From: an uncultured Lewinella sp.
GTDB lineage: Bacteria; Bacteroidota; Bacteroidia; Chitinophagales; Saprospiraceae
Direction: 5' to 3'
Assembly: GCA_937873655.1 (NCBI GenBank)
Contig: CALMYQ010000194.1
Coordinates: 1-64,000 of the forward strand
Length of the DNA: 64,000 nucleotides
How positions within the stretch are numbered: the first letter of the stretch is position 1; each line of letters starts with the position of its first letter. Below are positions 17,189 through 24,908 of this stretch, piece by piece. The position numbers were made by a program, and so were the translations under genes. Below the pieces are notes generated by a model. The model was not told the origin of the DNA and searched no databases. It saw nothing but the letters and a program-made list of their open reading frames with translations.

Positions 17189-18643
17189 ATGAAAATCAGC
17201 ATAGATCCTGTTACGCGCGTTGAAGGCCACGGCAAGGTCACCATCCACCTGGATGACGCCGGCAAGGTGCGGGATGCCTTTTTCCATATTGTGGAATTCC
17301 GTGGGTTCGAACGCTTCATCCAGGGGCACCCCTACTGGGAGGCGCCGATGCTGGTGCAAAGGCTTTGCGGCATCTGCCCGGTCAGTCACCACCTGGCCGC
17401 CGCCAAGGCCATCGATCAGATCGTAGGCCTGGACCCCGGGGATCTGTCGCCGACGGCTGCCAAACTCCGGCGGTTGCTGCATTACGGCCAGGTTTTTCAG
17501 TCGCACGCACTCCACTTCTTCTACCTCGCGTCGCCTGACCTGCTGTTCGGACTGGATTCCCCAAAAGAAAAGCGGAACGTGGTCACAGTGGCCCAGGAAT
17601 ACAAGGAACTCGCCCGCAAAGGCATCCTGATGCGAAAATTCGGACAGGAGGTGATCAAAGCCGTTGCCGGGAAAAAGATACACGGCATCGCAGCCGTACC
17701 CGGCGGCGTCCACAAGACCTTTTTCCCGGAAGAGCGCGATTATTTCCTGACGGACAACGATACTCCTTCCGTCGACACCATGATCGGATGGTCCAGGGAA
17801 ATGGTCGGATTCATCAAGGATTACCACCGGCAACACGCGGGTTGGCTGGACGCGTTCGCCGCTTTCCCTTCGGGCCACCTCGGACTGGTAAGCGAATCCG
17901 GGGACCTGGAATTGTACGACGGCCTGCTGCGCGCCATTGACGGGCAAGGCCATCCTACGCTGAAGGACGTTCCGAATGACGACTACCTGAAATACTTTGC
18001 CGAAGGAGTGGAAAGGTGGTCCTATATGAAATTCCCCTACCTGCGCCATCTGGGCCGGGAGAAGGGCTGGAACCGGGTAGGCCCGCTGGCCCGCCTGAAC
18101 GTATGCGACCGCATCTCCACCCCGCTGGCTGAAAAGGAACGGCAAATTTTCCGGGCTCAAACCGGGGGATTGCCCAACAACGCTACCATGCACACCCACT
18201 GGGCCAGGCTGATCGAGATGCTGCATTGCGCCGAGATGATGAAAGACCTGCTCACCGACGATACCATACTGGGTAACGACCTCCTCCGCGAAGGCATCCG
18301 CCGGCCAGAAGGGATCGGCATTATCGAAGCCCCGCGCGGCACCCTGATCCACCATTACCGCGTGGACGAAAAAGGCATGATCACCCGGTGCAACCTCATT
18401 GTTTCCACTACGCACAACAACGAAGCGATGAACCGGGCCGTCAGGTGGGTCGCACATCATGAACTGAGCAACAAGCCCGAGATCACGGAACCCATGCTCA
18501 ACCAGGTGGAAGTGGCCATCCGCGCTTTCGACCCCTGCCTGAGTTGCGCAACCCACGCCCTGGGCCAGATGCCGCTCCAAATCGAATTGTATGACGTAAA
18601 CGACAATCTGATCGATGAAAAATTCAAATCGCCCGTCGACTGA
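17189..18643 (+). CDS. hoxH: NAD-reducing [NiFe] hydrogenase large subunit HoxH
   Basis: Catalytic subunit of a group 3d-type bidirectional hydrogenase, 484 residues. The NiFe ligands are present as RLCGICPVSHH (Cys60, Cys63) near the N-terminus and DPCLSCATH (Cys450, Cys453, His456) near the C-terminus. The 28 residues after His456 form the tail that a specific endopeptidase removes after nickel insertion; the gene for that protease starts inside the coding sequence of this tail. The N-terminus (ISIDPVTRVEGHGKVTIHL) is typical of the family. With the HoxU-HoxY fusion and HoxF it would form a cytoplasmic enzyme that interconverts H2 and NADH. Metal-centre assembly genes (hyp) are not in this window and must lie elsewhere. 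Confidence 0.95.
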   Translation: MKISIDPVTRVEGHGKVTIHLDDAGKVRDAFFHIVEFRGFERFIQGHPYWEAPMLVQRLCGICPVSHHLAAAKAIDQIVGLDPGDLSPTAAKLRRLLHYGQVFQSHALHFFYLASPDLLFGLDSPKEKRNVVTVAQEYKELARKGILMRKFGQEVIKAVAGKKIHGIAAVPGGVHKTFFPEERDYFLTDNDTPSVDTMIGWSREMVGFIKDYHRQHAGWLDAFAAFPSGHLGLVSESGDLELYDGLLRAIDGQGHPTLKDVPNDDYLKYFAEGVERWSYMKFPYLRHLGREKGWNRVGPLARLNVCDRISTPLAEKERQIFRAQTGGLPNNATMHTHWARLIEMLHCAEMMKDLLTDDTILGNDLLREGIRRPEGIGIIEAPRGTLIHHYRVDEKGMITRCNLIVSTTHNNEAMNRAVRWVAHHELSNKPEITEPMLNQVEVAIRAFDPCLSCATHALGQMPLQIELYDVNDNLIDEKFKSPVD

Positions 18644-19124
18644 ATCGGACAAAACCAGCATCCTTTCCGCCATAGCTTCAAGCAAAGGCGGGCCCCTCCT
18701 AATCGCCATCGGCAACGACCTCCGCGGCGACGACGGGCTGGGCTGGGCCTTACTGGAAAAGTTGGAACAGGAGAATCCATTCACAGCTGAAACGGCATAC
18801 CGCTACCAGTTGCAGGTGGAAGACGCCGGATTGATCGCCGGGTTTGATGCGGTTGTTTTCATCGACGCCTCCAAAGAACCGGCCGAAGAAGGCTATGTTC
18901 TGGCGCCTTGCCTGCCTGCCGCAGCATTTGAATTCACCACCCATATGTTGAACCCAGGATCGGTTTTGTACCTGTGCCGGGAATTGTACGGTAGGTCCCC
19001 AAAAGCTTTCACGCTGGGAATTTCAGGCGCTTTCTGGGGATTAAAACGCGGTCTGTCGAAAACAGCTCAAGGTAACCTGGAGACGGCGTACAACGGGCTG
19101 CGGCAAGCCCTCAATTCAATTTGA
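18615..19124 (+). CDS. hydrogenase maturation protease (HoxW-type)
   Basis: A 169-residue member of the HyaD/HoxW endopeptidase family, which cleaves the C-terminal tail of the hydrogenase large subunit. The family motif is present as IAIGNDLRGDDGLGWALLE (about 30-48), with the nickel-sensing Asp in the DDG segment; other likely metal ligands are Asp in VVFIDASKEP and His in FTTHMLNPG. The ATG at 18615 lies 29 bases inside hoxH, so translation is probably coupled. Because the overlap falls in the part of hoxH that encodes the removable tail, the protease and its cleavage product share DNA. The 3' end overlaps the convergent DUF2141 gene by 14 bases. Confidence 0.88.
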   Translation: MKNSNRPSTESDKTSILSAIASSKGGPLLIAIGNDLRGDDGLGWALLEKLEQENPFTAETAYRYQLQVEDAGLIAGFDAVVFIDASKEPAEEGYVLAPCLPAAAFEFTTHMLNPGSVLYLCRELYGRSPKAFTLGISGAFWGLKRGLSKTAQGNLETAYNGLRQALNSI

Positions 19125-19548
19125 TATCGACGACCTTATCCGGAGAGGAGAATTTGAAACTGGCCTTTTCAAAGGAGGGCGGCCCGAATGTGCCGCGTGC
19201 ATTGTTGGAAAACCCGTAACGCTCTTTGGGTATGCCCAGAAAGTTCGTATCCAGCCGGTTGTTGCTGTTCACATCGTGAAAAATGCTGATTGCATAGGTT
19301 CCATACGGCAAGTCGGGTACGGTGATCGACATCTTCCCCTTTTGCTTTACCGGAACGATGAGCCCTTTCACCGTTTTATCTCCCAGGAAAGTTTCGCGGG
19401 AATCAAAAACCGCCACCAGGATGTTACCTTCCGCCGAACGGATATTGGATACCTCGATCACCAGACCGGCTTGCGCCTGCCCCGGCAGGAAAGTTGAAAA
19501 AAGACTGGACAACAGAAGGGTTAACCCTTGAATTTTAAGGTTAAACAT
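19111..19548 (-). CDS. DUF2141 family exported protein
   Basis: A 145-residue protein from the ATG at 19548, with a signal peptide (about residues 1-27, ending near GQAQA). The mature part is a single DUF2141 domain: it starts LVIEVSNIRSAEGNILVAVF and contains the family's YGTYAISIFHDVNSNNRLD and the downstream GIPKERYGFSNNARG segment. DUF2141 proteins are common exported beta-sandwich proteins of Bacteroidota and of Proteobacteria; no reaction is known. An upstream in-frame ATG (19578) would add ten residues before the signal peptide and is less likely. It overlaps the hydrogenase protease gene tail to tail, with no room for a separate terminator. Confidence 0.85.
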   Translation of the reverse strand: MFNLKIQGLTLLLSSLFSTFLPGQAQAGLVIEVSNIRSAEGNILVAVFDSRETFLGDKTVKGLIVPVKQKGKMSITVPDLPYGTYAISIFHDVNSNNRLDTNFLGIPKERYGFSNNARGTFGPPSFEKASFKFSSPDKVVDIKLN

Positions 19549-19567
19549 GGAGCAAAAGCCGCATTGA

Positions 19568-19620
19568 AATACTGACAACCTGACCGCCGGCAGGCGGGCT
19601 GACCACTGCCAACTGTCATT
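19568..19620. repeat. CAGTTGGCAGT-type repeat fragment downstream of tRNA-Leu
   Basis: On the minus strand this stretch reads through copies of GACAGTTGGCAGTGG and GGTCAGGTTGTCAG, plus a GCCTGCCGGCGG inverted segment. The same CAGTTGGCAGT/TTGTCAG wording fills the gap between two convergent genes at 57343-57400. It follows the 3' end of the tRNA-Leu gene after about 10 bases and precedes the DUF2141 start, so it could be part of the tRNA trailer or of the DUF2141 leader. Confidence 0.5.
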
Positions 19621-19631
19621 CTTTAAATAGG

Positions 19632-19716
19632 TACCCGGAGCGGGAATCGAACCCGCACGGCCGCAATGGCCACAGGATTTTAAGTCCTGCGTGTCTACCT
19701 ATTCCACCATCCGGGC
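19632..19716 (-). tRNA. tRNA-Leu (anticodon UAA)
   Basis: The reverse complement folds as an 85-base class II tRNA. The acceptor stem is GCCCGGA with TCCGGGT (last pair G-U) and discriminator A. The anticodon stem CAGGA/TCCTG holds loop CTTAAAA with anticodon TAA. A long variable arm (GTGGCCATTGCGGCC region) typical of tRNA-Leu is followed by the T loop GGTTCGATTCC. No CCA is encoded. Confidence 0.95.
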
Positions 19717-19785
19717 AAAAATAGTACAGCAATTAACACCCTGCCAATTTACAAAAAAAGATCAATCGGCACAGGCTAAAATAAA

Positions 19786-19811
19786 AAAAGCCTTCAATCA
19801 TGAAGGCTTTT
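19786..19811 (-). terminator. intrinsic terminator after tRNA-Gly
   Basis: A perfect 11-bp stem (AAAAGCCTTCA / TGAAGGCTTTT) with loop ATCA. On the minus strand the hairpin is followed by a T-run, so it should end transcription of tRNA-Gly, whose 3' end is 6 bases away. It may also separate tRNA-Gly from tRNA-Leu as two transcripts. Confidence 0.85.
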
Positions 19812-19816
19812 CTCTG

Positions 19817-19889
19817 AGCGGATGACGAGATTCGAACCCGCGACCTCAACCTTGGCAAGGTTGCGCTCTACCAGCTGAGCTACATCCGC
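19817..19889 (-). tRNA. tRNA-Gly (anticodon GCC)
   Basis: The reverse complement folds as a 73-base tRNA. The acceptor stem is GCGGATG with CATCCGC, discriminator T (U). The D arm is AGCTCAGCTGGTAGAGC, the anticodon stem CAACC/GGTTG encloses loop TTGCCAA with anticodon GCC, and the T arm is GCGGGTTCGAATCTCGT. CCA is not encoded. Confidence 0.96.
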
Positions 19890-19896
19890 ATTTAGT

Positions 19897-19922
19897 CAAA
19901 AAAAGCAGTTCATTAACTGCTT
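19897..19922 (-). terminator. likely terminator of the DUF4836-like gene
   Basis: An 8-bp stem (AAGCAGTT at 19903-19910, AACTGCTT at 19915-19922) with loop CATT is followed on the minus strand by seven T residues. It lies upstream of tRNA-Gly on the same strand and would stop read-through from the gene ending at 20154. Confidence 0.65.
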
Positions 19923-20084
19923 CCGTTTTTGGCGTTGCAAAGATAACATCATTTATTACACTTATGCAAATTTGCCGGGTAATTTTTTTTAATCCTATTG
20001 ATGCCCGGCATCTCCTTTCCCCATAAAAAGCCATCCCTCACCGAAAATGCAAAGAGTTGGTGAATGCAGATGCATTCACCAACT

Positions 20085-20156
20085 CTCTCACCCTCTCACT
20101 CTCTCACTCTCTCACCCTCTCACCCTCTCACCCCTCTCACGCCCTCTTCTTCCCTA
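20085..20156. repeat. CTCTCAC-type low-complexity repeat at gene 3' end
   Basis: A pyrimidine-rich stretch built from CTCTCAC and CACCCTCTC units, reaching the stop codon (20154-20156) of the DUF4836-like gene. On the mRNA of that gene it would be a GAGAGTGAGAG-type purine repeat directly after the stop. The same repeat type occurs at 31308-31426 and 60890-60968, in both cases against the stop codon of a minus-strand gene. Confidence 0.85.
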
Positions 20157-21689
20157 CATCTCCGGAACCGCCTCCGCTTCCTCCCTGGCCTTATCCTCCT
20201 GGTATTTCTTTTCCAACTCCTGAAACAGCTGGAACAGGCTGTTGCCGGGTGCTTTGGGCAATTCTGCAAACCCTTCCAGGTAGTTTCTCCTGGCGGTCAC
20301 CTGAAAACCTTCAAATGGGATGGATTCCCGGTTCTGGTTCATGAACAAGGGCGGTTGGAAATAGGCCGACAGGATGTTTTCCGCTTGCAACCCCTTAATC
20401 CGGTCAGCCACAGCGCCTTGTGTGGCAAAACCGCCGGCAGCAATGCGATCCAGCAGCTCTCCGTTCGGCGCCAGGTACACGATATTATCCTTGATCAGGA
20501 TCTCGCCCCGGTCTTCCCGCGTTACAATGACCGAATCTTCCCGGTTTTTCTTTTCAGGCCGGACCCACAGGTACCGGTTATCGGATTTCTTCTCCAGCAC
20601 GCCTTTTTCAACAGCTTTGTCGATCAGCTTGTTGAGGCGGGCCTGGTCCTTGATATTGCCTGCTAGCAATGGGGTCGGTACATTGAAAAGGGTATCGCGG
20701 CCCGGGTAAAGCGACAAGGCCACATCACCGCCGAAAGCGTAAGCGATATCCTCCGTCGACAGGCCGAATTCTTTCAGGGACTGCTGCGCGGCCCCCTGGA
20801 TATAGCGCTCCAGCAAGACCTGGTGGATGCCGTGCAGATCGAGCGCTGCCGTCAGCAGGAAAGATTGGTCTTCTGCAGGCATCAGTTGGGTAAAATCGGT
20901 TTTGACCCGATCCCGGAAAAAGGTATTCAGGTCGTTGGCCAGGTTCTTTTTCAGGTCGACATAAGCTTCGCCCCGCACCCGGTCATCTTCAAAATACAGG
21001 TACGAACCGATGTGATTACCTTCAAAATCCTTCGGGGTATATTTCTTCAGGCCCTCTGCCAGGCTGGGATAAATGGAAGTCAGGGCGTCAGAAGTCACCC
21101 AATTGGCTATATCGTATTCCCGGGCCAGGGTTTTGCGGAGGCTCTTATTTCGGGCGACCGTCTGGTTCGGCGGCGAATTCAACCAGGCGTCTGCCGTAGC
21201 CTGGGCATGATCACCATTGACGAATATGCCGGTTTTTTCATTCCAAACCAGGGCAGTTTCAGGTTCATTACCGGTCTGGAGCGCTTTGATTCTGATATCG
21301 TTGACCGCCTGTTCGAATTTAGCCTTGTCCGCTATCGAAAAAAGAAAGGCTACCGTCTTTCCTTCGTTTACCGTGTCAGCCGACAGGACCATAGCCACGT
21401 AGGCGTTCTTCTGCAAATCTACGCCGGCTGAAGCGGGATCTTTCAGCACTTCAGCAAATGCGGGGTTCTTTTCGGCTGCTTGTTCTGTTATTTTCTGGTA
21501 GAAGCCCATTTGGCGGACCTTTTCGAATTCCGCTTTTTCCATCAACCGGGGAATATTGATCGCGGTAACGAAAGATACCCCTTCGGGAACGTTGGCAAGT
21601 GCGTCGTCGGGCAGCGGTTGCTGGCAAGCCGACAAAAACAAAACGCCCGCAATCGCGACCAGGGAGAAAAGGCTGTTTATCCGTTTCAT
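20154..21689 (-). CDS. DUF4836-like lipoprotein
   Basis: A 511-residue protein starting at the ATG at 21689, which gives a clean lipoprotein signal peptide: a hydrophobic stretch ending in FLSAC, with the lipidated Cys at about residue 21. The rest resembles the Bacteroidota DUF4836 family, which begins with a 'VPEGVSFVTAINIPRLMEKA' type strand. The body is a mix of strands and helices with no catalytic motif that I recognise and no transmembrane segment; the C-terminus ends in a charged coil of about 25 residues rich in Glu and Lys. It should be anchored to the inner or outer membrane on the periplasmic side. An upstream in-frame ATG at 21734 would spoil the signal peptide. The function is unknown. 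It is 67 bases downstream of ppk1 on the same strand and may be read from the same promoter. Confidence 0.7.
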   Translation of the reverse strand: MKRINSLFSLVAIAGVLFLSACQQPLPDDALANVPEGVSFVTAINIPRLMEKAEFEKVRQMGFYQKITEQAAEKNPAFAEVLKDPASAGVDLQKNAYVAMVLSADTVNEGKTVAFLFSIADKAKFEQAVNDIRIKALQTGNEPETALVWNEKTGIFVNGDHAQATADAWLNSPPNQTVARNKSLRKTLAREYDIANWVTSDALTSIYPSLAEGLKKYTPKDFEGNHIGSYLYFEDDRVRGEAYVDLKKNLANDLNTFFRDRVKTDFTQLMPAEDQSFLLTAALDLHGIHQVLLERYIQGAAQQSLKEFGLSTEDIAYAFGGDVALSLYPGRDTLFNVPTPLLAGNIKDQARLNKLIDKAVEKGVLEKKSDNRYLWVRPEKKNREDSVIVTREDRGEILIKDNIVYLAPNGELLDRIAAGGFATQGAVADRIKGLQAENILSAYFQPPLFMNQNRESIPFEGFQVTARRNYLEGFAELPKAPGNSLFQLFQELEKKYQEDKAREEAEAVPEM

Positions 21690-21756
21690 ATAGTTAGAAA
21701 TTGATGAATCGGATGCAAAACTATCCCTGTTCATTGCGGGAAACCAATTTCTTGGA

Positions 21757-23856
21757 TCAGGCTCCAGATTTTTTCGACGGCCTGTACGATTCCGCTTTCC
21801 TTTTTACATAATAATACGTTTCAAGTTGTGAGCGGATGGCCATATCAGAGCCGTTGCGGTAGTACTTGTTGGTCAGCCCTTTATCCAGGATGCGGGCCTT
21901 TACGTTATCGCGCAGTTGGAGGTCGATGATATCCTGGATCTCCTTTTTGATCGAGGGATCGTAGACCGGGAATGCCGTTTCCACCCGGTAAGTCAGGTTG
22001 CGCACCATCCAGTCGGCCGAAGAAAGATAGATGAGATCTTCGCCCCCGTGGTGGAATATAAAGACCCTGGCGTGCTCCAGGTAGCGGTCGACAATACTGA
22101 TGGCATGGATATGCTCGCTCAACCCCTTGATACCCGGCGCCAGGCAGCAAATCCCCCTGATGATCAGGTGGATCTCTACGCCCGCTTTGCTGGCCTGGTA
22201 TAACTTGGCGATCATGTTCTCGTCCTGAAAACTGTTGAGTTTAAGGATGATCTTCGCTTTCCTGCCGGCCATGGCCTCCGCGATCTCAAAATCGATCAAT
22301 TCTTCGAGCCCGGATCTGAGGTTGAACTGCCCGACCAGCAGGTGTTCAAACGGGTGCGCCGGGCTTTGCACCGTTTCCAGGAAGGAAAATACCCTGGCGG
22401 CCTCATTGACCAGGCGCGGATCGGCGGTAAACAGGCCGAAATCGCCGTAAACCTTGGCCGTCTCCTCGTGGAAGTTCCCCGTAGACAGATAAGTGAACAT
22501 CTGCTCCTTGCGGCGTTCCACCCGCCGGATCAGGGCCAGTTTGGCATGCACTTTCAGCCCGGGGAAGCTGTAATGCACCCTTACGCCCGCCTTTTCCAAC
22601 TGCTCACCCCATTCCAGATTGGCTTCCTCGTCAAAACGGGCCTTGACTTCGATAAAGACCGACACCTGTTTACCCTGTTTGACCGCATCGATCAGCGATT
22701 GCATGATCTTCGATCTGCGGGCTACCCGGTATTGTACGATCTTGATATGGGTCACCTTGGGGTCCCGGGCGGCCACCTCAAACAGTCGGAGCACGGCGTC
22801 ATAACTGTGGTACGGCACATGGATCAGGTGGTCCCGTTCACGAATGGCCTTGAACAGGTCGGGAGCTCCCTCCAGCGGCTCGTAAGGGATCGGCGGCAAG
22901 GGCGTATTCTTCAACTGGTGCATCCCGAAATCGGGAAATTTGAAAAAGTCGAAGTTGTTGTGGTAACGGCCTTCCCGCAAAATATCGTAACGCTCCAGTT
23001 CGAACACCTCCATGAGGTAATTCAGCAGTTCGGGCGGCATCTGGCGGTCGTATACAAACCGCGACGGCGGGCCGACCTGGCGCTTGGCAAGGCTGGTCTT
23101 GATCTTCTGGATCAAATCCCCTGAAAACTCATCGTCGATGTACAATTCGGCGTCCCGCGACAACTTGATCGAAAAGGTATCGATGATCTTGTACCCCGGA
23201 AACATCCAGGAAACCGAGTGCCGGACAATATCGTCCAGAATGATCAGGTCATGCCGGTCGGAAGAGGACGGCAACTGGATGAACCGCGGGAGGTGGTCCG
23301 ACGGGATCTTGACCAGGCCGTATTCATCCGGCGCATTCGAGGCATCCTTCGACTTCATCTGGATGGCCAGGTAGAGCGCCGCATTGTTGAGGAACGGGCG
23401 CACTTTGTTTTTCACCAGCAAAACCGGCTGCACGAACGGCAACATGTGATCCCGGAAATAGGCCTCAACGAACTCAAGCTGCTCGTCGTTCAGGTCCAGG
23501 CGCCGGAGCATGAACACCTTGTGTTGCCGCAATTCCAGGACCAGTTGTTCGAAGATCTGGCTGAACTCCTCCTGGTGCTTGTTCACGATCCGCTGGATTT
23601 CCAGGACCGTTTTCTTGGGCGCAATATCCAGTTCGCGTTTGGTCTTCTTGCTGATGCGCATGATGTACCGATGATTGGACATGCGCACGCGGAAAAACTC
23701 GTCCAGGTTATTGCTGTAAATGGCCAGGAATTTCAGCCGTTCGAACAGGGGTACGGAAGGGTCCTTGGCTTCCTGCAATACACGGTAATTGAAGGAAAGC
23801 CAGCTGATATCGCGGGGGACGAAAGGCACAAGCGACTGTGTAATTGAGGAGCTCAT
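21757..23856 (-). CDS. ppk1: polyphosphate kinase 1
   Basis: Makes inorganic polyphosphate from ATP, reversibly. The 699-residue chain covers the four PPK1 domains: N-terminal (RDISWLSFNYRVLQEA, LKFLAIYSNNLDEFFRVRM), head, and two phospholipase-D-like catalytic domains. The autophosphorylated His is in GLKVHAKLALIRR (about His437), and the second PLD-like half carries IKGLSEHIHAISIVDRYLEH with its own conserved His, followed by the SSADWMVRNLTYRVE segment of the ATP tunnel. Length and motif spacing match the family. The ATG lies only 2 bases after the stop of the DUF72 gene, so the two are almost certainly one operon. No phosphate regulator or exopolyphosphatase is nearby. Confidence 0.96.
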   Translation of the reverse strand: MSSSITQSLVPFVPRDISWLSFNYRVLQEAKDPSVPLFERLKFLAIYSNNLDEFFRVRMSNHRYIMRISKKTKRELDIAPKKTVLEIQRIVNKHQEEFSQIFEQLVLELRQHKVFMLRRLDLNDEQLEFVEAYFRDHMLPFVQPVLLVKNKVRPFLNNAALYLAIQMKSKDASNAPDEYGLVKIPSDHLPRFIQLPSSSDRHDLIILDDIVRHSVSWMFPGYKIIDTFSIKLSRDAELYIDDEFSGDLIQKIKTSLAKRQVGPPSRFVYDRQMPPELLNYLMEVFELERYDILREGRYHNNFDFFKFPDFGMHQLKNTPLPPIPYEPLEGAPDLFKAIRERDHLIHVPYHSYDAVLRLFEVAARDPKVTHIKIVQYRVARRSKIMQSLIDAVKQGKQVSVFIEVKARFDEEANLEWGEQLEKAGVRVHYSFPGLKVHAKLALIRRVERRKEQMFTYLSTGNFHEETAKVYGDFGLFTADPRLVNEAARVFSFLETVQSPAHPFEHLLVGQFNLRSGLEELIDFEIAEAMAGRKAKIILKLNSFQDENMIAKLYQASKAGVEIHLIIRGICCLAPGIKGLSEHIHAISIVDRYLEHARVFIFHHGGEDLIYLSSADWMVRNLTYRVETAFPVYDPSIKKEIQDIIDLQLRDNVKARILDKGLTNKYYRNGSDMAIRSQLETYYYVKRKAESYRPSKKSGA

Positions 23857-23858
23857 AA

Positions 23859-24776
23859 CTAAAACAAACTCATTTGGCCGCTGCCTTCGGATTGGATCAT
23901 CTGGGGTCCTCTCCAGGTCAGGCCGCGGACGGGTTGCAATTGGTCACACAAATAAACGGCTAAATCCGGCGCCAGAATATTGTCCGGCTCGTGGGTAAAG
24001 AAAAAAATTTCCTCCAGCCCCTCTTCAAACCACCGGGCGGTTCGCTCCGCCCATTGGTCTATTCGCCGGTAATCGGTCGGGTGCAGGTTGTTGCCCACAA
24101 AGCGAACCATGGTCCTCGGCGCGGTCAGCCGCATATGCGCCACATCCCGCCGCCCGGCTGCATCCGTAATGACTGCCGCGACACCGTTGTCTTCAAGCAG
24201 GTCCCATAACGCATCTTGTCCTTCACCGGGTTTAAACCAGTTTTCCTGGCGCATTTCCACCGCCAGCGGGATTTCCGCAGGCCAGGCTTTCAGGAAATTT
24301 TCCAGGATTTTGATCCGGTCGGGGCCGAAATAGGGCGGCAACTGCAAAAAGCAGCACCCCATTTTTTCTTCCAAACCGGCTACCGAATCGCAAAACTGCG
24401 GGATCAGCGGCCCACCCAGCCCCAGGTCGTTGCTGTGGCTGATGGTCTGCGGCACCTTTGGGCAAAATCGAAAATCCTGCGCAGATTCAGATTTCCATTT
24501 TTGAACAGTATCAAAGTCCGGGATCCGGTAATGCGTCGTATTCAGCTCAATGGTATTGAACTGCCGGCTGTAATGGTACAGGTATGCAGTGGATTTTGTT
24601 TTCGGCGGGTATACCTTGCCGACCCATTGCGGCATCGACCACCCCGTGCAGCCGACATAGAAAACAGGCGGACCGGGGTCAGGGCTCACCCTGGCCAGCA
24701 CGGTACGATTGGCTTCCGGTTCCGGAGGCAGGCTGAAATCTACCCCGGAAATATCGGGCAATTTCCCGAATTCCAT
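23859..24776 (-). CDS. DUF72 family protein
   Basis: A 305-residue protein of the DUF72 (YecE-like) TIM-barrel family, from the ATG at 24776; an upstream ATG at 24830 is in frame but lies in a repeat-like stretch. Family hallmarks are the early FYVGCTGWSMPQW strand, YLYHYSRQFNTIELNTTHYR and FRFCPKVPQTISHSND, and the later acid-rich barrel strands (LAVEMRQENWF, MRLTAPRTMVRFVGN). The C-terminal part ends with an EIFFFTHEPDN segment usual in the family. The biochemical role is unknown, although some relatives are suspected nucleases or phosphatases. It is translationally close to ppk1 (2-base gap). Confidence 0.88.
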   Translation of the reverse strand: MEFGKLPDISGVDFSLPPEPEANRTVLARVSPDPGPPVFYVGCTGWSMPQWVGKVYPPKTKSTAYLYHYSRQFNTIELNTTHYRIPDFDTVQKWKSESAQDFRFCPKVPQTISHSNDLGLGGPLIPQFCDSVAGLEEKMGCCFLQLPPYFGPDRIKILENFLKAWPAEIPLAVEMRQENWFKPGEGQDALWDLLEDNGVAAVITDAAGRRDVAHMRLTAPRTMVRFVGNNLHPTDYRRIDQWAERTARWFEEGLEEIFFFTHEPDNILAPDLAVYLCDQLQPVRGLTWRGPQMIQSEGSGQMSLF

Positions 24777-24833
24777 GGTTTGAATAGATTGGACTGGGAC
24801 AAGATAGGGGTTTTGTGAGGATAAATGCAAAAG

Positions 24834-24908
24834 TTAAAATGCAAAATGTAAAAGCAACGGACGGCCACTTTTACATTTTGCATTACCTGTTTTTACATTT
24901 TAACTTTA
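24834..24908. repeat. imperfect inverted repeat, AAAATGTAAAA type, at gene 3' end
   Basis: AAAGTTAAAATGCAAAATGTAAAAG type sequence on the left is mirrored on the right by CTTTTACATTTTGCATT and TTTTACATTTTAACTTT, with about 13 bases of GC-rich loop. It begins at the stop codon (24906-24908) of the T9SS protein gene and ends near the possible upstream start of the DUF72 gene. It could fold into a long hairpin in the mRNA, but there is no clear T-run, so terminator function is uncertain. Confidence 0.7.

Noticed and set aside
19631..19720. Possible attachment site at the tRNA genes
   Set aside because: No integrase gene, no repeated tRNA 3' end and no change in gene content is visible around them.
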